A DNA stretch of 64,000 nucleotides from Streptomyces roseifaciens. Lineage in GTDB: Bacteria; Actinomycetota; Actinomycetes; Streptomycetales; Streptomycetaceae. This document shows, in pieces, positions 43,167 through 51,869 of this stretch (the first letter of the stretch is position 1; every line of letters starts with the position of its first letter). The translations under genes were made by a program, and so were the position numbers. The stretch covers positions 1,966,530-2,030,529 of the forward strand of contig NZ_LNBE01000003.1 in the NCBI RefSeq assembly GCF_001445655.1, written 5' to 3'. The notes beneath the pieces are model-generated. The model searched no databases and was not told where the DNA came from. It saw nothing but the letters and a program-made list of their open reading frames with translations.

Positions 43167-43355
43167 ATGCGCCGCCCGACAGCCGCAGTCTCCGCCCTGC
43201 TCGCCGCAACCGCCCTCGTCTCCACGGCCGTTCCGGCCGCCGCCACACCCGCCGATGAGCGCGGGACGGACCGGGAGACCGCACGCGGAGCCGCGGCACC
43301 GGCCGGCGAGGGGAAGGGCACCGCGCTGCAGCGGGCTCTGGACGGCGCGAAATGA
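43167..43355 (+). CDS. 62-residue secreted peptide, possibly a truncated gene
   Basis: A clear ribosome binding site (GGAAGGA, eight bases upstream) and a good signal peptide (MRRPTAAVSALLAATALVSTAVPAAA/T) lead to only 36 mature residues ending in GTALQRALDGAK. That ending resembles the first helix of secreted serine hydrolases (D-Ala-D-Ala carboxypeptidase type), so this may be the surviving 5' end of a deleted gene. It could also be a real small secreted peptide. Confidence 0.5.
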   Translation: MRRPTAAVSALLAATALVSTAVPAAATPADERGTDRETARGAAAPAGEGKGTALQRALDGAK

Positions 43356-43410
43356 GTGCTGCGGAACGGTCTTGGGGAACCGGCCGGGGTCGTCCGGGGT
43401 GCCGGGACCG

Positions 43411-44382
43411 TCACTCTTCCTCGCGGTGGCTCTCCGGCTCGCAGATCGATTCCGACCAGTCCACGCCGAGCGTCTCGGCCAGGCGTTCCAGCGCGTGCTC
43501 GGTGCGTCCGTACGCGACGAGCTCGGAGTCGCCGTACCCGGTGTCGTGGGCCACGATGACGTCCGGGCCGCCGAAGAACTCGGTACGGGCCCCCAGCTCA
43601 CGCCACGGCAGCAGCCCCATCGGGCGCAGGCTCTCCCGCAGCCGGGCCGGAACTTCCGGGTCGATGCTGCCCTCCTCGACCGTCCAGCCGTAGTGGGCGG
43701 GCAAGCGCGTGACGGCCAGCAGGAGGAAGAACTCCGAGAGCGAGCGGCTCTGCAGCACCCAGGCCTCTTGCCCGTCGTCGTCCTGGGCGGAGACCAGCAC
43801 CGGCGGATCGGCGAGGTGGCTGCGGGCCGCGGGATAGCCCCACTCGTTGCAGTACTGGTCCTCGGCCATGAACACGCAGACCCGCAGATCCTCGGACGGG
43901 CCGGTGAAGGGGTTCTCCGGTGGCAGGCCGCCGGCGACGCCGTAGCCGGTGGGGTCGGGGCGAACGGTGGGCGGCCACACCGGGTTGGTCCAGTACAGGC
44001 GCCACCGGTCCGCGAAGGAGTTGAACGGCAACTCCCACCACTCGTCCAGCGCGGCGGGTATCGCGAGCGAGGGGTCGACGTCGTGGGGCACGTCGTCCAC
44101 CGGGGCGTCGGAGCAGGCGGTATCGGCATCGGTGCCGGCATCGGCATCGGCATCGGCATTGGCCCTGTCCTTCAGCCCGGACACGTACGCCTTGTGGGCA
44201 TCGGGTTCCTCCCGCTCCCACCGCTCGCCACCAGTGGGCTCGTAACCCCAGCCCTCCTGGAACCTGCGCAGCAGCTCCCACCGCGCATCAGTGCCCGCAG
44301 GGTCCGTAGTAGTGCCGCCCTCGGCCGCACTGCGCGCCTGCTGCAGCCACTCGTGGAATTGCCCGTAGTCGATCTCTGTCAC
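43411..44382 (-). CDS. SUKH/SMI1-KNR4-like protein
   Basis: The protein has 323 residues from a GTG (VTEIDYGQF). After a helical start and a repeat-encoded linker (ANADADADAGTDAD, from GGCATC-type hexamers near 44120-44160) comes a domain with IPAALDEWWELPFNSFADRWRLYWTNP, LRVCVFMAEDQYCNEWGY and LQSRSLSEFFLLLAV. This resembles the SMI1/KNR4 (SUKH) fold, in which many bacterial members are immunity proteins to polymorphic toxins. No toxin gene is adjacent. Assignment is by pattern only. Confidence 0.5.
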   Translation of the reverse strand: MTEIDYGQFHEWLQQARSAAEGGTTTDPAGTDARWELLRRFQEGWGYEPTGGERWEREEPDAHKAYVSGLKDRANADADADAGTDADTACSDAPVDDVPHDVDPSLAIPAALDEWWELPFNSFADRWRLYWTNPVWPPTVRPDPTGYGVAGGLPPENPFTGPSEDLRVCVFMAEDQYCNEWGYPAARSHLADPPVLVSAQDDDGQEAWVLQSRSLSEFFLLLAVTRLPAHYGWTVEEGSIDPEVPARLRESLRPMGLLPWRELGARTEFFGGPDVIVAHDTGYGDSELVAYGRTEHALERLAETLGVDWSESICEPESHREEE

Positions 44383-44492
44383 GCGGGCGATCCTAAAGCG
44401 CAGGAATCGAGGCCCTGGGCCGCAGGTTCCCGTACCGTTGCCGCGGCCCGCCAGCGCGTTCGTGCTCGTGTTCGCGTTCGTGTTCCACAGGG

Positions 44493-47400
44493 TCAGTCCC
44501 GGCGCCGGGCGTCCGCGGAGCGGCGGAGGTGTTCCTCTGCCCGGTCGCGCAGGGCGGGCGCTCCGCAGGACACCGACAGGTCCCGCGCGCGGACGAAGCG
44601 TGTCACGGCCTCGGCGTGACGGCCGCGGGCCGCGAGGACGGATCCGGCCGTCAGGGAGGCGGTGGCCTCGTACAGCGGCATACGGGCGGTCCGGAAGGCC
44701 AGCGCCGCTTCGTCGGCCTGCTCGGCCGCCTCCGCCTCCTCCCTGGAGAGCCCGACCTCGGCTCGGGCGAGCAGGGCGAACCCGCGCTGTCCCACAGGGC
44801 TGTCGGGCGTCAGCGCCGCGGCAGCGTCCCCGGCCCAGCGCCCGGCCGCCGCGACGTCGCCTCGTGCCAGCTCCGCGCGCGTGAGCACACGGAACCACCG
44901 GGGACGCGTGAGCGACCCGAAGCGGAGGAGTTCCGTACCGCCGCCCGCCGTGAGCACGGCACGCACGCATCCCGCCGGGTCACCGCTTTCCAGCAGGCAC
45001 GGCCCGAGCATTCCGCCGATCGCCGCCCGCGGCGGTCCGGGCGCGAGGCTGTCCCGGGACATCGCCTCCTCGCAGGCGGCGAGCGCCCTCGTGACGTCAC
45101 CGCGCCACAGTGCGACGGCGCTGCAGGCCGATGCCGCCAGCGAGCGGGGTTCGTCGTTGCCGATGAGCACGGCCGCCTCGGCCGCGTCCTCGGCGTGGGC
45201 CTCGGCCTCGTCCAGGCGGCCCAGCAGCGTGAGGACGTGGGCGGAGGCGGCGAACAGGTCGGCGGCCACGGCGGTCCGGCCGGTGAGGCGGGCCAGCCGC
45301 AGTCCGCGGTCGAGGTGGCGCAGGGCGGTGTCGAGGTTCCCGCGGGTCAGCTCCGTCCACCCGGCCAGGGCCAGGACGTCGACGTGCGGCGCGAGGACCC
45401 GGTCGTCGGTGTCGTCGAGCGTCTGCACCGCCCGCTCCAGGTGCAGCTCGGCCTGCGCCGCGTCCCCGGCCGTGGCGTGGGCCAGGGCCAGCAGGCTCCG
45501 GGCTCTGGCCGCCCGCAGCGACTCGCGCCGTGGCCCGTCGCCGCCCGGCTCCAGCAGGGTGCGCAGCGCTTCTTCGCTCCATTCGGCCGCCGAGTCCGCA
45601 TCGCCCCGGCGCAGGGCCACGGAGGCGACACCGAGCCGCAGGTCCGCGGTCTCGGCGGGTGACAGGCCGTCGGCACCGTCCTTCAACTCGCGCAGCAGCA
45701 GGGCGGTCGCCCGGCGGTAGTGACCCAGCTGGTACTCCACGTCGGCCCGGGTCACGGCGATCCGGGCCCGCAGGCGGAGGTCGCCTGCAGGGAGGGCGTG
45801 GGCGGCGGTACGGAGGATGTCCTGGCCCTCGTGCAGCCGGCCTGCCGTGATCAGGGCCGTGGCCTGCTTCAGCAGCAGTTCCGGCTGCGGCCGCTCCTGC
45901 CGCGGGTCGGAGAGCGCGATGGCGGCGCCCAGCCACTCGGCGGCCGTCACGGGTGCGAGGGCCGTCATCTGGTCCGCGGCCGCGACCAGGGCCTCGACGG
46001 CGAGGGCGTCTCCCGGCCGGGCCGACTGCCTGATGTGCGGCGCCCGGGCCGCCGGCGGCGCATCACGCAGGGCGAGGGCGTTCGCCGCTCTCCTGTGGGC
46101 CTCGATCCGCCAGCCGGATCCGGCGCTGTGGTAGACCGCGGTACGCACCAGCGGGTGGCGGAACGCAAACCGCCCCAGGAGACCTCCCCGGCGCAGCAGA
46201 TCGCGCTCGGTGAGCTCGTCGAAGGCCGCCAGGGCGGCTGCTTCATCCGCTCCGGCGACGACCGACGCCAGGTCGGCGTCGAAGGAGTCCCCGAGGACTG
46301 CGCCTGCCCGGGCACACGTCTGCGTGAGTACGGGCAACCCGTCCAGCTCCTCCTGCAGGGCGGCGCGCAGGAACTGTGGCAGGTCCTCGCCGCACAGCAG
46401 CTCCCCGGCGGGCGCGGACGCGGGCCGGAGAACGGGTCCGGGAACCGGCCGGGGAACGGGTCCGGCAACCGGCCGGGGAACGGGTCGGAGAACGCGTCGG
46501 GGAGTACCCCACCGGGTGAGGGCCTGCAGGTAGAAGGGGTTGCCATGGCCGGCCTCGTGGAGCTCCCGGATCCGTCGGCGGGGCACCCCCTCCCCGCACA
46601 ACTCCCTGCACATGTCCGCGACTTCGGCCGGGGACAGCGGACCGGGCTCGATACGGGTGAGCCGGCCCTGCGCCTCGGCCACGGACAGTGCCGCGGCGAG
46701 CCGGCGGGGGTGGGGACGCGGCCGGTAGCCGAGCACCAGCAGGAAGCGCCCCCGGGGCGCATGACGTATCAGATGCCCGATCAGTTCGAGCGAGTCCTCG
46801 TCCGCCCAGTGCAGATCGTCCAGGGCGAGCATCAGCCCCGAGCCGGCGTCGGAGCCTAGTGCTTCCAGCAGGGCCCGCATTGCCGGCTGCAGTCCGCAGC
46901 GCCCGGCGACCATCGGCTCCGTACCGTCCGGGTGGAGCCAGGCCAGCGCCGGGAAGACCTCGCCGAGCAGGGCCAGTACGTCCGTGGGCAGCTGTGCGGC
47001 CCGGACCCAGTCCGTGTTCGGTGTGACCAGCCGGTCGTCGAGCGCGTCCGCGAACACCCCGTAGGGGGTCCGGGTGAACTCGACGGCCCGTCCGGTCAGG
47101 ACCACGAAGCCCTGGCGGCGGGCCCGTTCACCGAGCTCACCGGCCAGCCGCGTCTTGCCGATGCCCGGCTCGCCGACGATCTCCACGACGGCGCTCGCGT
47201 CCGCCCGGGCGGACGCGAGCGCCCGATCGAGGGCGGCCAGCTCCGCCACCCGTCCGACGATCCGGTTCTCCTGCGGCCGGCCCGCGAGGTCGGCGGCTCC
47301 TGTTTCCGGCGGGGCGGGCGTGGTGGGCGTGCCCGGAGTCTCCAGTGCCTCTGTCGCCTCTGTCGCTTCCGCCGCCTCCGGCGTCGCTGACGTCACCTCG

Positions 47401-48239
47401 GTCCGCGGCGGGCGCTCCGCCGTCGCGGACGTCGCCGGAGAGGCCGGTGCCTGCCGACGTGGGGCGCGTGGCCGGGATGCGGCCGTCGGCTCCGGGTGGG
47501 TGGTCAGCAACTCCGGGTCGGCGGCCAGCATGCGCCGGTGCAGCTGCTGCAGCGCCGGGCCGGGCTCGCAGCCGAGCTCCTCCACCAGGCGTAATCGCGT
47601 GCGCCGGTAGTGGTCGAGCGCCTCGGCCGGACGACCGCACCGGTAGAGGGCGAGCATCAGCCGACCGGTCACGCCCTCGTCGAGAGGATGCGCCCGGGCC
47701 CGGTCGGTCAGCCCCGCGAGCACCTCTGCGTGCTGCCCCAGACGGAGCCGGGCCTCGTCGTATCCGGCTTGCGCCGCCGACCGCTCCCGCGCGAGCGCCT
47801 CCCGGACCCCGCTGATCCAGGGCGTGTCCAGACCGGCGAAGGCCTCCCCGCGCCAGAGGTCGAGCGCCTGCCCGAACAGGCGTGCCGCGCGGTCGTCCTG
47901 CCCCGCGTCACGCGCCTGCGCGGCCAGCTCACGAAAGCGGTGGACGTCCACGGCCGGGGCCGGGACGGCGAGCGTGTACCCGCCGGGACGCCGGAGGATC
48001 CTCGCACTGTCACTGACGGCCAGCGCGCGCCGGAGGCGGGAGAGATAGCCGTAGAGGGTGTCGCGGGCGCGCTGCGGAGGGTTCTCGGCCCAGACGCGGT
48101 CGATGAGCCGGCCGACGGTGACGAGCCGGTTGGCATCGACGAGCAGGGCCGCGAGCACGCACTGCTGACGACGGTGACCCAGGCCGACCGGCCGGCCTCC
48201 GACCCGCGCCTCGACGCTGCCGAGCAGAGCGAACTCCAT
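44493..48239 (-). CDS. large SARP-family transcriptional activator (SARP-AAA-TPR)
   Basis: The protein has 1248 residues; the ATG of MEFALLGSVEARVGG follows GGAAGGGGAG. Order: OmpR-type winged helix (about 1-95, RDTLYGYLSRLRRAL), bacterial transcriptional activation domain (about 97-245, FGQALDLWRGEAFAGL), a Pro/Thr/Glu-rich linker, an AAA/NACHT-like ATPase with P-loop GEPGIGKTRLAGELG and Walker B LMLALDDLHWAD, a short Arg-Pro repeat, and a long TPR region. AfsR-like regulators of this size switch on specialised-metabolite clusters. No cluster is obvious next to it, though the DDMVD protein lies 1.8 kb away. Confidence 0.92.
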   Translation of the reverse strand: MEFALLGSVEARVGGRPVGLGHRRQQCVLAALLVDANRLVTVGRLIDRVWAENPPQRARDTLYGYLSRLRRALAVSDSARILRRPGGYTLAVPAPAVDVHRFRELAAQARDAGQDDRAARLFGQALDLWRGEAFAGLDTPWISGVREALARERSAAQAGYDEARLRLGQHAEVLAGLTDRARAHPLDEGVTGRLMLALYRCGRPAEALDHYRRTRLRLVEELGCEPGPALQQLHRRMLAADPELLTTHPEPTAASRPRAPRRQAPASPATSATAERPPRTEVTSATPEAAEATEATEALETPGTPTTPAPPETGAADLAGRPQENRIVGRVAELAALDRALASARADASAVVEIVGEPGIGKTRLAGELGERARRQGFVVLTGRAVEFTRTPYGVFADALDDRLVTPNTDWVRAAQLPTDVLALLGEVFPALAWLHPDGTEPMVAGRCGLQPAMRALLEALGSDAGSGLMLALDDLHWADEDSLELIGHLIRHAPRGRFLLVLGYRPRPHPRRLAAALSVAEAQGRLTRIEPGPLSPAEVADMCRELCGEGVPRRRIRELHEAGHGNPFYLQALTRWGTPRRVLRPVPRPVAGPVPRPVPGPVLRPASAPAGELLCGEDLPQFLRAALQEELDGLPVLTQTCARAGAVLGDSFDADLASVVAGADEAAALAAFDELTERDLLRRGGLLGRFAFRHPLVRTAVYHSAGSGWRIEAHRRAANALALRDAPPAARAPHIRQSARPGDALAVEALVAAADQMTALAPVTAAEWLGAAIALSDPRQERPQPELLLKQATALITAGRLHEGQDILRTAAHALPAGDLRLRARIAVTRADVEYQLGHYRRATALLLRELKDGADGLSPAETADLRLGVASVALRRGDADSAAEWSEEALRTLLEPGGDGPRRESLRAARARSLLALAHATAGDAAQAELHLERAVQTLDDTDDRVLAPHVDVLALAGWTELTRGNLDTALRHLDRGLRLARLTGRTAVAADLFAASAHVLTLLGRLDEAEAHAEDAAEAAVLIGNDEPRSLAASACSAVALWRGDVTRALAACEEAMSRDSLAPGPPRAAIGGMLGPCLLESGDPAGCVRAVLTAGGGTELLRFGSLTRPRWFRVLTRAELARGDVAAAGRWAGDAAAALTPDSPVGQRGFALLARAEVGLSREEAEAAEQADEAALAFRTARMPLYEATASLTAGSVLAARGRHAEAVTRFVRARDLSVSCGAPALRDRAEEHLRRSADARRRD
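46431..46499. repeat. 24-bp tandem repeat inside the SARP gene
   Basis: AACCGGCCGGGGAACGGGTC units, two near-perfect copies plus flanking partial ones, encode the PRPVAGPVPRPVPGPV linker. Confidence 0.75.
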
Positions 48240-48645
48240 GAACTCCCCTTCCACAGACGCCCCGTGCAGCCCAGGCTGACACGGCGCCACGGGCCGGGAC
48301 CAGCGCATTTCAGTTCTGCTGCAGGTTTCCTCACGATCGGTCGCCCAGGCTGATTCCCGTCGCCCGCAGCCGGCCTGTCCGGTGCCTACCGCCCGTCCGG
48401 CACAACGGCTCCGCGCGCGGCCCCGCCGAGGCGCCCCGCGGGGGTGGGCGCCTTCGAGGGGGACTGCACGGTCCGGCCCCGTCAGCCCGGGGCCGGGCCT
48501 TGTGCCGGCGACCGGGGCGCCCGTGGAGGGCCGGCGGACGGCCTGCTCGATCCTCTGGCCGGCCTCCCGGGCCCTGTCGAACCAGGACGAGTCCTGCAGC
48601 AGCGGGCTGCGGACGTAGTCCAGCGCTCAGGCGCGCAAGCCGACT
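48240..48645. other. 406-base gap without a clear gene
   Basis: This holds the promoter side of the SARP gene and the 3' side of the epimerase gene. On the minus strand around 48490-48630 one frame reads LDYVRSPLLQDSSWFDRARE, which looks like the tail of a lost protein, but I see no start and no larger context. Nothing else is supportable. Confidence 0.3.
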
Positions 48646-49626
48646 TCACGCTGCTCGTCGGCGCGGCCGGTTCGAGCCTCGCCGGCCTCGGCTGCGTACG
48701 CGCCGCACGAGATCGTCGGCGGCTTCCGGCCATTGGGGCTGCTGGAATACGAAGCCCGCTTCGAGCAGGCGGCCGGGGACGACACGTCGGCTCTTCAGGA
48801 GCAGTTCGGTGTCCGAGCGGAGCAGGAAGGCCCCGAGCCCGGCCATCCATTTCGTCGCCGGCAAGCCCACCGGAACACCCCATGCGGTGCGCAAGGCGTG
48901 CATGAGACTGAGTTGCGGCAGAGGGGCGGGGGCGGCGAGGTTGACGGGCCCGGCGACGTCGTCCCGGTCGATCAGGAACTCGACCGCGCGGACGAAGTCG
49001 CGGTCGTGAATCCAGGACACGTACTGCGCGCCGCCCGCCACGGGACCGCCGAGGCCGAGCCGGGCCAGCCACAGCAGGACGTCGAAGACGCCGCCCCGGT
49101 CGGGAGTCATCACCATCGCGGAGCGCAGGGCGACTTTACGGGTGCGCGGTGTGTCGGCCTCTGCTTGTTCCCGCTCCCAGCATTTGGCGATGTCGACGCT
49201 GTAGGCCCAGTAGCCGGGGACGCCGAGTTCGGCGCCTCCGAGGATGCCGGTCTGCTCGTCGTTCGGCGCATCGAAGCGGTGGGCGTAGATCGTGGCAGTG
49301 CTCATCTGCAGCCACACGCGAGGAGGTTCGGCTGCGGCGGCGATCGCTTCGCCCACGGCCCGCGTGGAGTGCACGCGCGAATCCATCATGGCCTGCAGGT
49401 TGGCGCCGGTGTAGCGGCAGCTCACGCTGCGCCCGGCAAGGTTGATCACGGCATCACTGCCGTCGATCACGTCGGCCCAGGGGCCCAGGGTCTTCCCGTC
49501 CCAAGGGACTTCGCCCGGCCGCGCCGGCTGTCTGCTCAGCACCGTGACCTCGTGCCCGGCGGCGCTCAGTGCGCGGTTCAGGATCGCCCCCACTTGCCCG
49601 GTTCCACCGGGTATCACGATCTTCAT
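48646..49626 (-). CDS. TIGR01777-type NAD-dependent epimerase (SDR39U1-like)
   Basis: The protein has 326 residues. The start MKIVIPGGTGQVGAILNRAL follows GGGGAG seven bases upstream. Rossmann motif GGTGQVG; DAVINLAGRSVSCRYT and STRAVGEAI are hallmarks of the SDR39U1/YfcH group; the C-terminal domain has KWMAGLGAFLLRSDTELLLKSRRVVPGRLLEAGFVFQQP, matching the DUF1731 region. The catalytic YxxxK is not typical here (YSVDIAKCWE). Physiological role unknown. A perfect TTGAACGCGTTCAA palindrome lies 44 bases upstream. Confidence 0.9.
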   Translation of the reverse strand: MKIVIPGGTGQVGAILNRALSAAGHEVTVLSRQPARPGEVPWDGKTLGPWADVIDGSDAVINLAGRSVSCRYTGANLQAMMDSRVHSTRAVGEAIAAAAEPPRVWLQMSTATIYAHRFDAPNDEQTGILGGAELGVPGYWAYSVDIAKCWEREQAEADTPRTRKVALRSAMVMTPDRGGVFDVLLWLARLGLGGPVAGGAQYVSWIHDRDFVRAVEFLIDRDDVAGPVNLAAPAPLPQLSLMHALRTAWGVPVGLPATKWMAGLGAFLLRSDTELLLKSRRVVPGRLLEAGFVFQQPQWPEAADDLVRRVRSRGRRGSNRPRRRAA

Positions 49627-49669
49627 CCGGTTTCTCCCCATCGGTACGTAGAGACGACCGTACCGGAAA

Positions 49670-49683
49670 TTGAACGCGTTCAA
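49670..49683 (-). promoter_or_regulatory. 14-bp palindrome TTGAACGCGTTCAA
   Basis: A perfect TetR-type palindrome that also supplies a TTGAAC -35-like hexamer toward the epimerase gene, so a bound repressor would block the promoter. It also lies within a 442-base gap (49627-50068) that otherwise shows no convincing gene. Confidence 0.55.
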
Positions 49684-50068
49684 AAGTGGGGTTGCGGGTT
49701 CACGGCGACCTGGCCGGTCGGGGGGTCATGGAAACGTGCCGTCCCGGAACCCCCAGCCGGTCGTCATCGTCTGGACCCGGCCCGGCCCGAAGACACTGAC
49801 GCCGATGCGGTGCCCGGATCACCGCCGGGAGGCGGAAGCCTTTCCTTCGGAGCGGGTTTCTGGGAAGTCATAAGGAGACGTGGGGCACAGGAGCGTCGTG
49901 CCGTCTCTGTGGAGGACTCTCCGGGAATATGCCTACGCCCCGTCCCACCCCGATGCGCGGCGTCCCCTCCCGGTACCCGTCGTGCCACAAGGGAAACCTC
50001 ATGCGCAGCGCACAGCCCGCACGCCGGCAAGGCACTGCATCAGGGAACGCCCCGATGACTGGAGGGCC

Positions 50069-51757
50069 ATGGGACCGATGTTACGAGGCGGGGTAAGCAG
50101 CCGGTTCGCCGATATGATCAAGGCGAACATCAAGCACTGCACCCGAGAGTACAGGCGGCGCGAGGAAGCAGGCGTCGAACGTCTGGGCGGGGCCGCGAGC
50201 ACGTCGCGGCGCGGCACGGTGGAGATCCGCGCGGTAGGCACGCTGGCGGGGCCACCGCGGGAGTTTCCCGAGCCGGACGGGCCCGGGGCCGCCCGGCTCG
50301 ACGGACTCGAACAAGCGCTGGCCGGCATCGGAGAAACGTTCCCTTGCCTGGGCACCGACGTCGAGATGTGCCGGATGGCGGGCCGGATGCTGGAGGGCGC
50401 CTGGTACGAGCGGGCGTCGTCCGGCCCGCTTCCCGGGGAAGGCGCCGGACTCCGGATGCAGGACGCGTCCTGTTCGTGCGTCCTCTGCTCCCAGCTCCCG
50501 GAGCCGCCCCGCCGTCATCTGCGCGATTACGCCTGGCGCCGCAGCGACGGCCTGCCGCTCGCCGTGAAGACGTGGCCCTACCGGAAGGAGTTCGACTGCG
50601 TCCTGACCGGCGGCTGGGTGTGGAACCGGAGCTTGCAGGACGCCGAGACGGGCCTCGGTCTGCGGCACCGCTACGAGGACGACATCCTCACCTTCCCCGA
50701 GTACAAGCGGGCCGGCATGACGATGGACATCGCAGGCACGGCCCGGTGCGTCGAGGAGGGGCTGGCGGAGGACTTCAGCATCAACGGAGCGCGAGCACTG
50801 GTCAGTGGGCTCTTCACCGAGTACAAGCGCTGCGTGGACGAGTACTGGATCGGCCGTCACCGGGCGGGTTCGGTCTCGCTCCCGCAGTCCACGCCCCTGG
50901 ACATGACCACGTACACCATGCTCCAGACCATGGACTGCCTGTGGTGGCACGTACCGCCCGACGACCAGCTCTGGCTGGAGGAGAACCTCACCACCCTGGT
51001 CCTCTCGCGCGTCGTGGACGACATGGTGGACGTCAGGGCCGACTCCGTCACCGGTGAGATCAACAACTTCTGGCTCGCCTCCATGCCCGTCCACGACAAG
51101 GCGGCCCTGGCGGCGTGCGTCATCGCGCTCAACAAGTACCAGTGCATGCCGGAAGCCCTCGGAGTGCTCTGGAACGTCGAGCTGGTCGGGAACACGGCCG
51201 TGTGGATGGCCCTGAACGGCCGTCACGCCCTGTGGTTCGACGGGATCACCGGCCGCACGCCCGCGGCGGACGACTGCGTGCTCTGCCGGCTCCAGCCGAA
51301 CCCCTGCACCGGGCTGCTCACCTCGGGCGTGACCCTGCGGGTGGGTGAGCGGTTGGGAGTCCAGCGGCTCGGCCCGCGGGCGGCGGAACTTTCGGCCCGC
51401 TGCCGGAGCGTCCATCCCGAGGCGTGGGAGACGTTCCATGCCGAACTCGGGGCGTTCGAGGCCCTGCACGGCGAATGGCACGGCGACGTGGACACCACCT
51501 GGGAGATCCTGCGCCGCACCTACGTGGCGGGCGTGCTCGCCGGCCTCGCGGGCGGCGAGGGCGCGCGGGACGTCCAGGACGCCTCGGGGCCCCTGGGGGC
51601 GGACTTGTTCCACACCTTGAGCCTGGGCGGAGCACCGGGCTGGCGGGAGAACACCGCACTCCTCGTCTACATGTTCGGGTGCGCGCACCCGCACTTCTTG
51701 TGGAACACGCTCGGCCATGCGTGCACCTCGATGGGAGGGGACTGGCTGGACGGCTGA
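50069..51757 (+). CDS. unrecognised protein with a terpene-synthase-like DDMVD motif
   Basis: The protein has 562 residues; ATG 50069 or 50078 (GGAGGG lies 2 or 11 bases before them, so the start is uncertain). Mostly helical after residue 100. Residues 317-321 are DDMVD in VLSRVVDDMVDVRAD, preceded by PLDMTTYTMLQTMDCLWWHVPPDDQLWLEENL, and the helix and aspartate pattern is that of a class I terpene synthase or prenyl synthase metal site. I see no clear NSE/DTE second motif. Many Cys (CSCVLCS, CVLCRLQPNPC, FGCAHPH) and Trp residues are unusual for that fold. I do not know a named family; isoprenoid chemistry is a hypothesis. Confidence 0.6.
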   Translation: MGPMLRGGVSSRFADMIKANIKHCTREYRRREEAGVERLGGAASTSRRGTVEIRAVGTLAGPPREFPEPDGPGAARLDGLEQALAGIGETFPCLGTDVEMCRMAGRMLEGAWYERASSGPLPGEGAGLRMQDASCSCVLCSQLPEPPRRHLRDYAWRRSDGLPLAVKTWPYRKEFDCVLTGGWVWNRSLQDAETGLGLRHRYEDDILTFPEYKRAGMTMDIAGTARCVEEGLAEDFSINGARALVSGLFTEYKRCVDEYWIGRHRAGSVSLPQSTPLDMTTYTMLQTMDCLWWHVPPDDQLWLEENLTTLVLSRVVDDMVDVRADSVTGEINNFWLASMPVHDKAALAACVIALNKYQCMPEALGVLWNVELVGNTAVWMALNGRHALWFDGITGRTPAADDCVLCRLQPNPCTGLLTSGVTLRVGERLGVQRLGPRAAELSARCRSVHPEAWETFHAELGAFEALHGEWHGDVDTTWEILRRTYVAGVLAGLAGGEGARDVQDASGPLGADLFHTLSLGGAPGWRENTALLVYMFGCAHPHFLWNTLGHACTSMGGDWLDG

Positions 51758-51770
51758 GGGAGCAATAGGG

Positions 51771-51809
51771 GTACGGCCCTCCCGGCGGTACGCGTCAGGA
51801 GGGCCGTGC
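51771..51809. terminator. stem-loop between convergent genes
   Basis: GTACGGCCCTCC pairs with GGAGGGCCGTGC (one G-U) around a 15-base loop, 13 bases after the DDMVD gene's stop and before the convergent AraC gene. Confidence 0.6.
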
Positions 51810-51869
51810 GCGGCCCGTGCTCCGGGTGCGTAGTGGTAGGCACGCACGGAGGGGAGGGGACCGCGTTTC

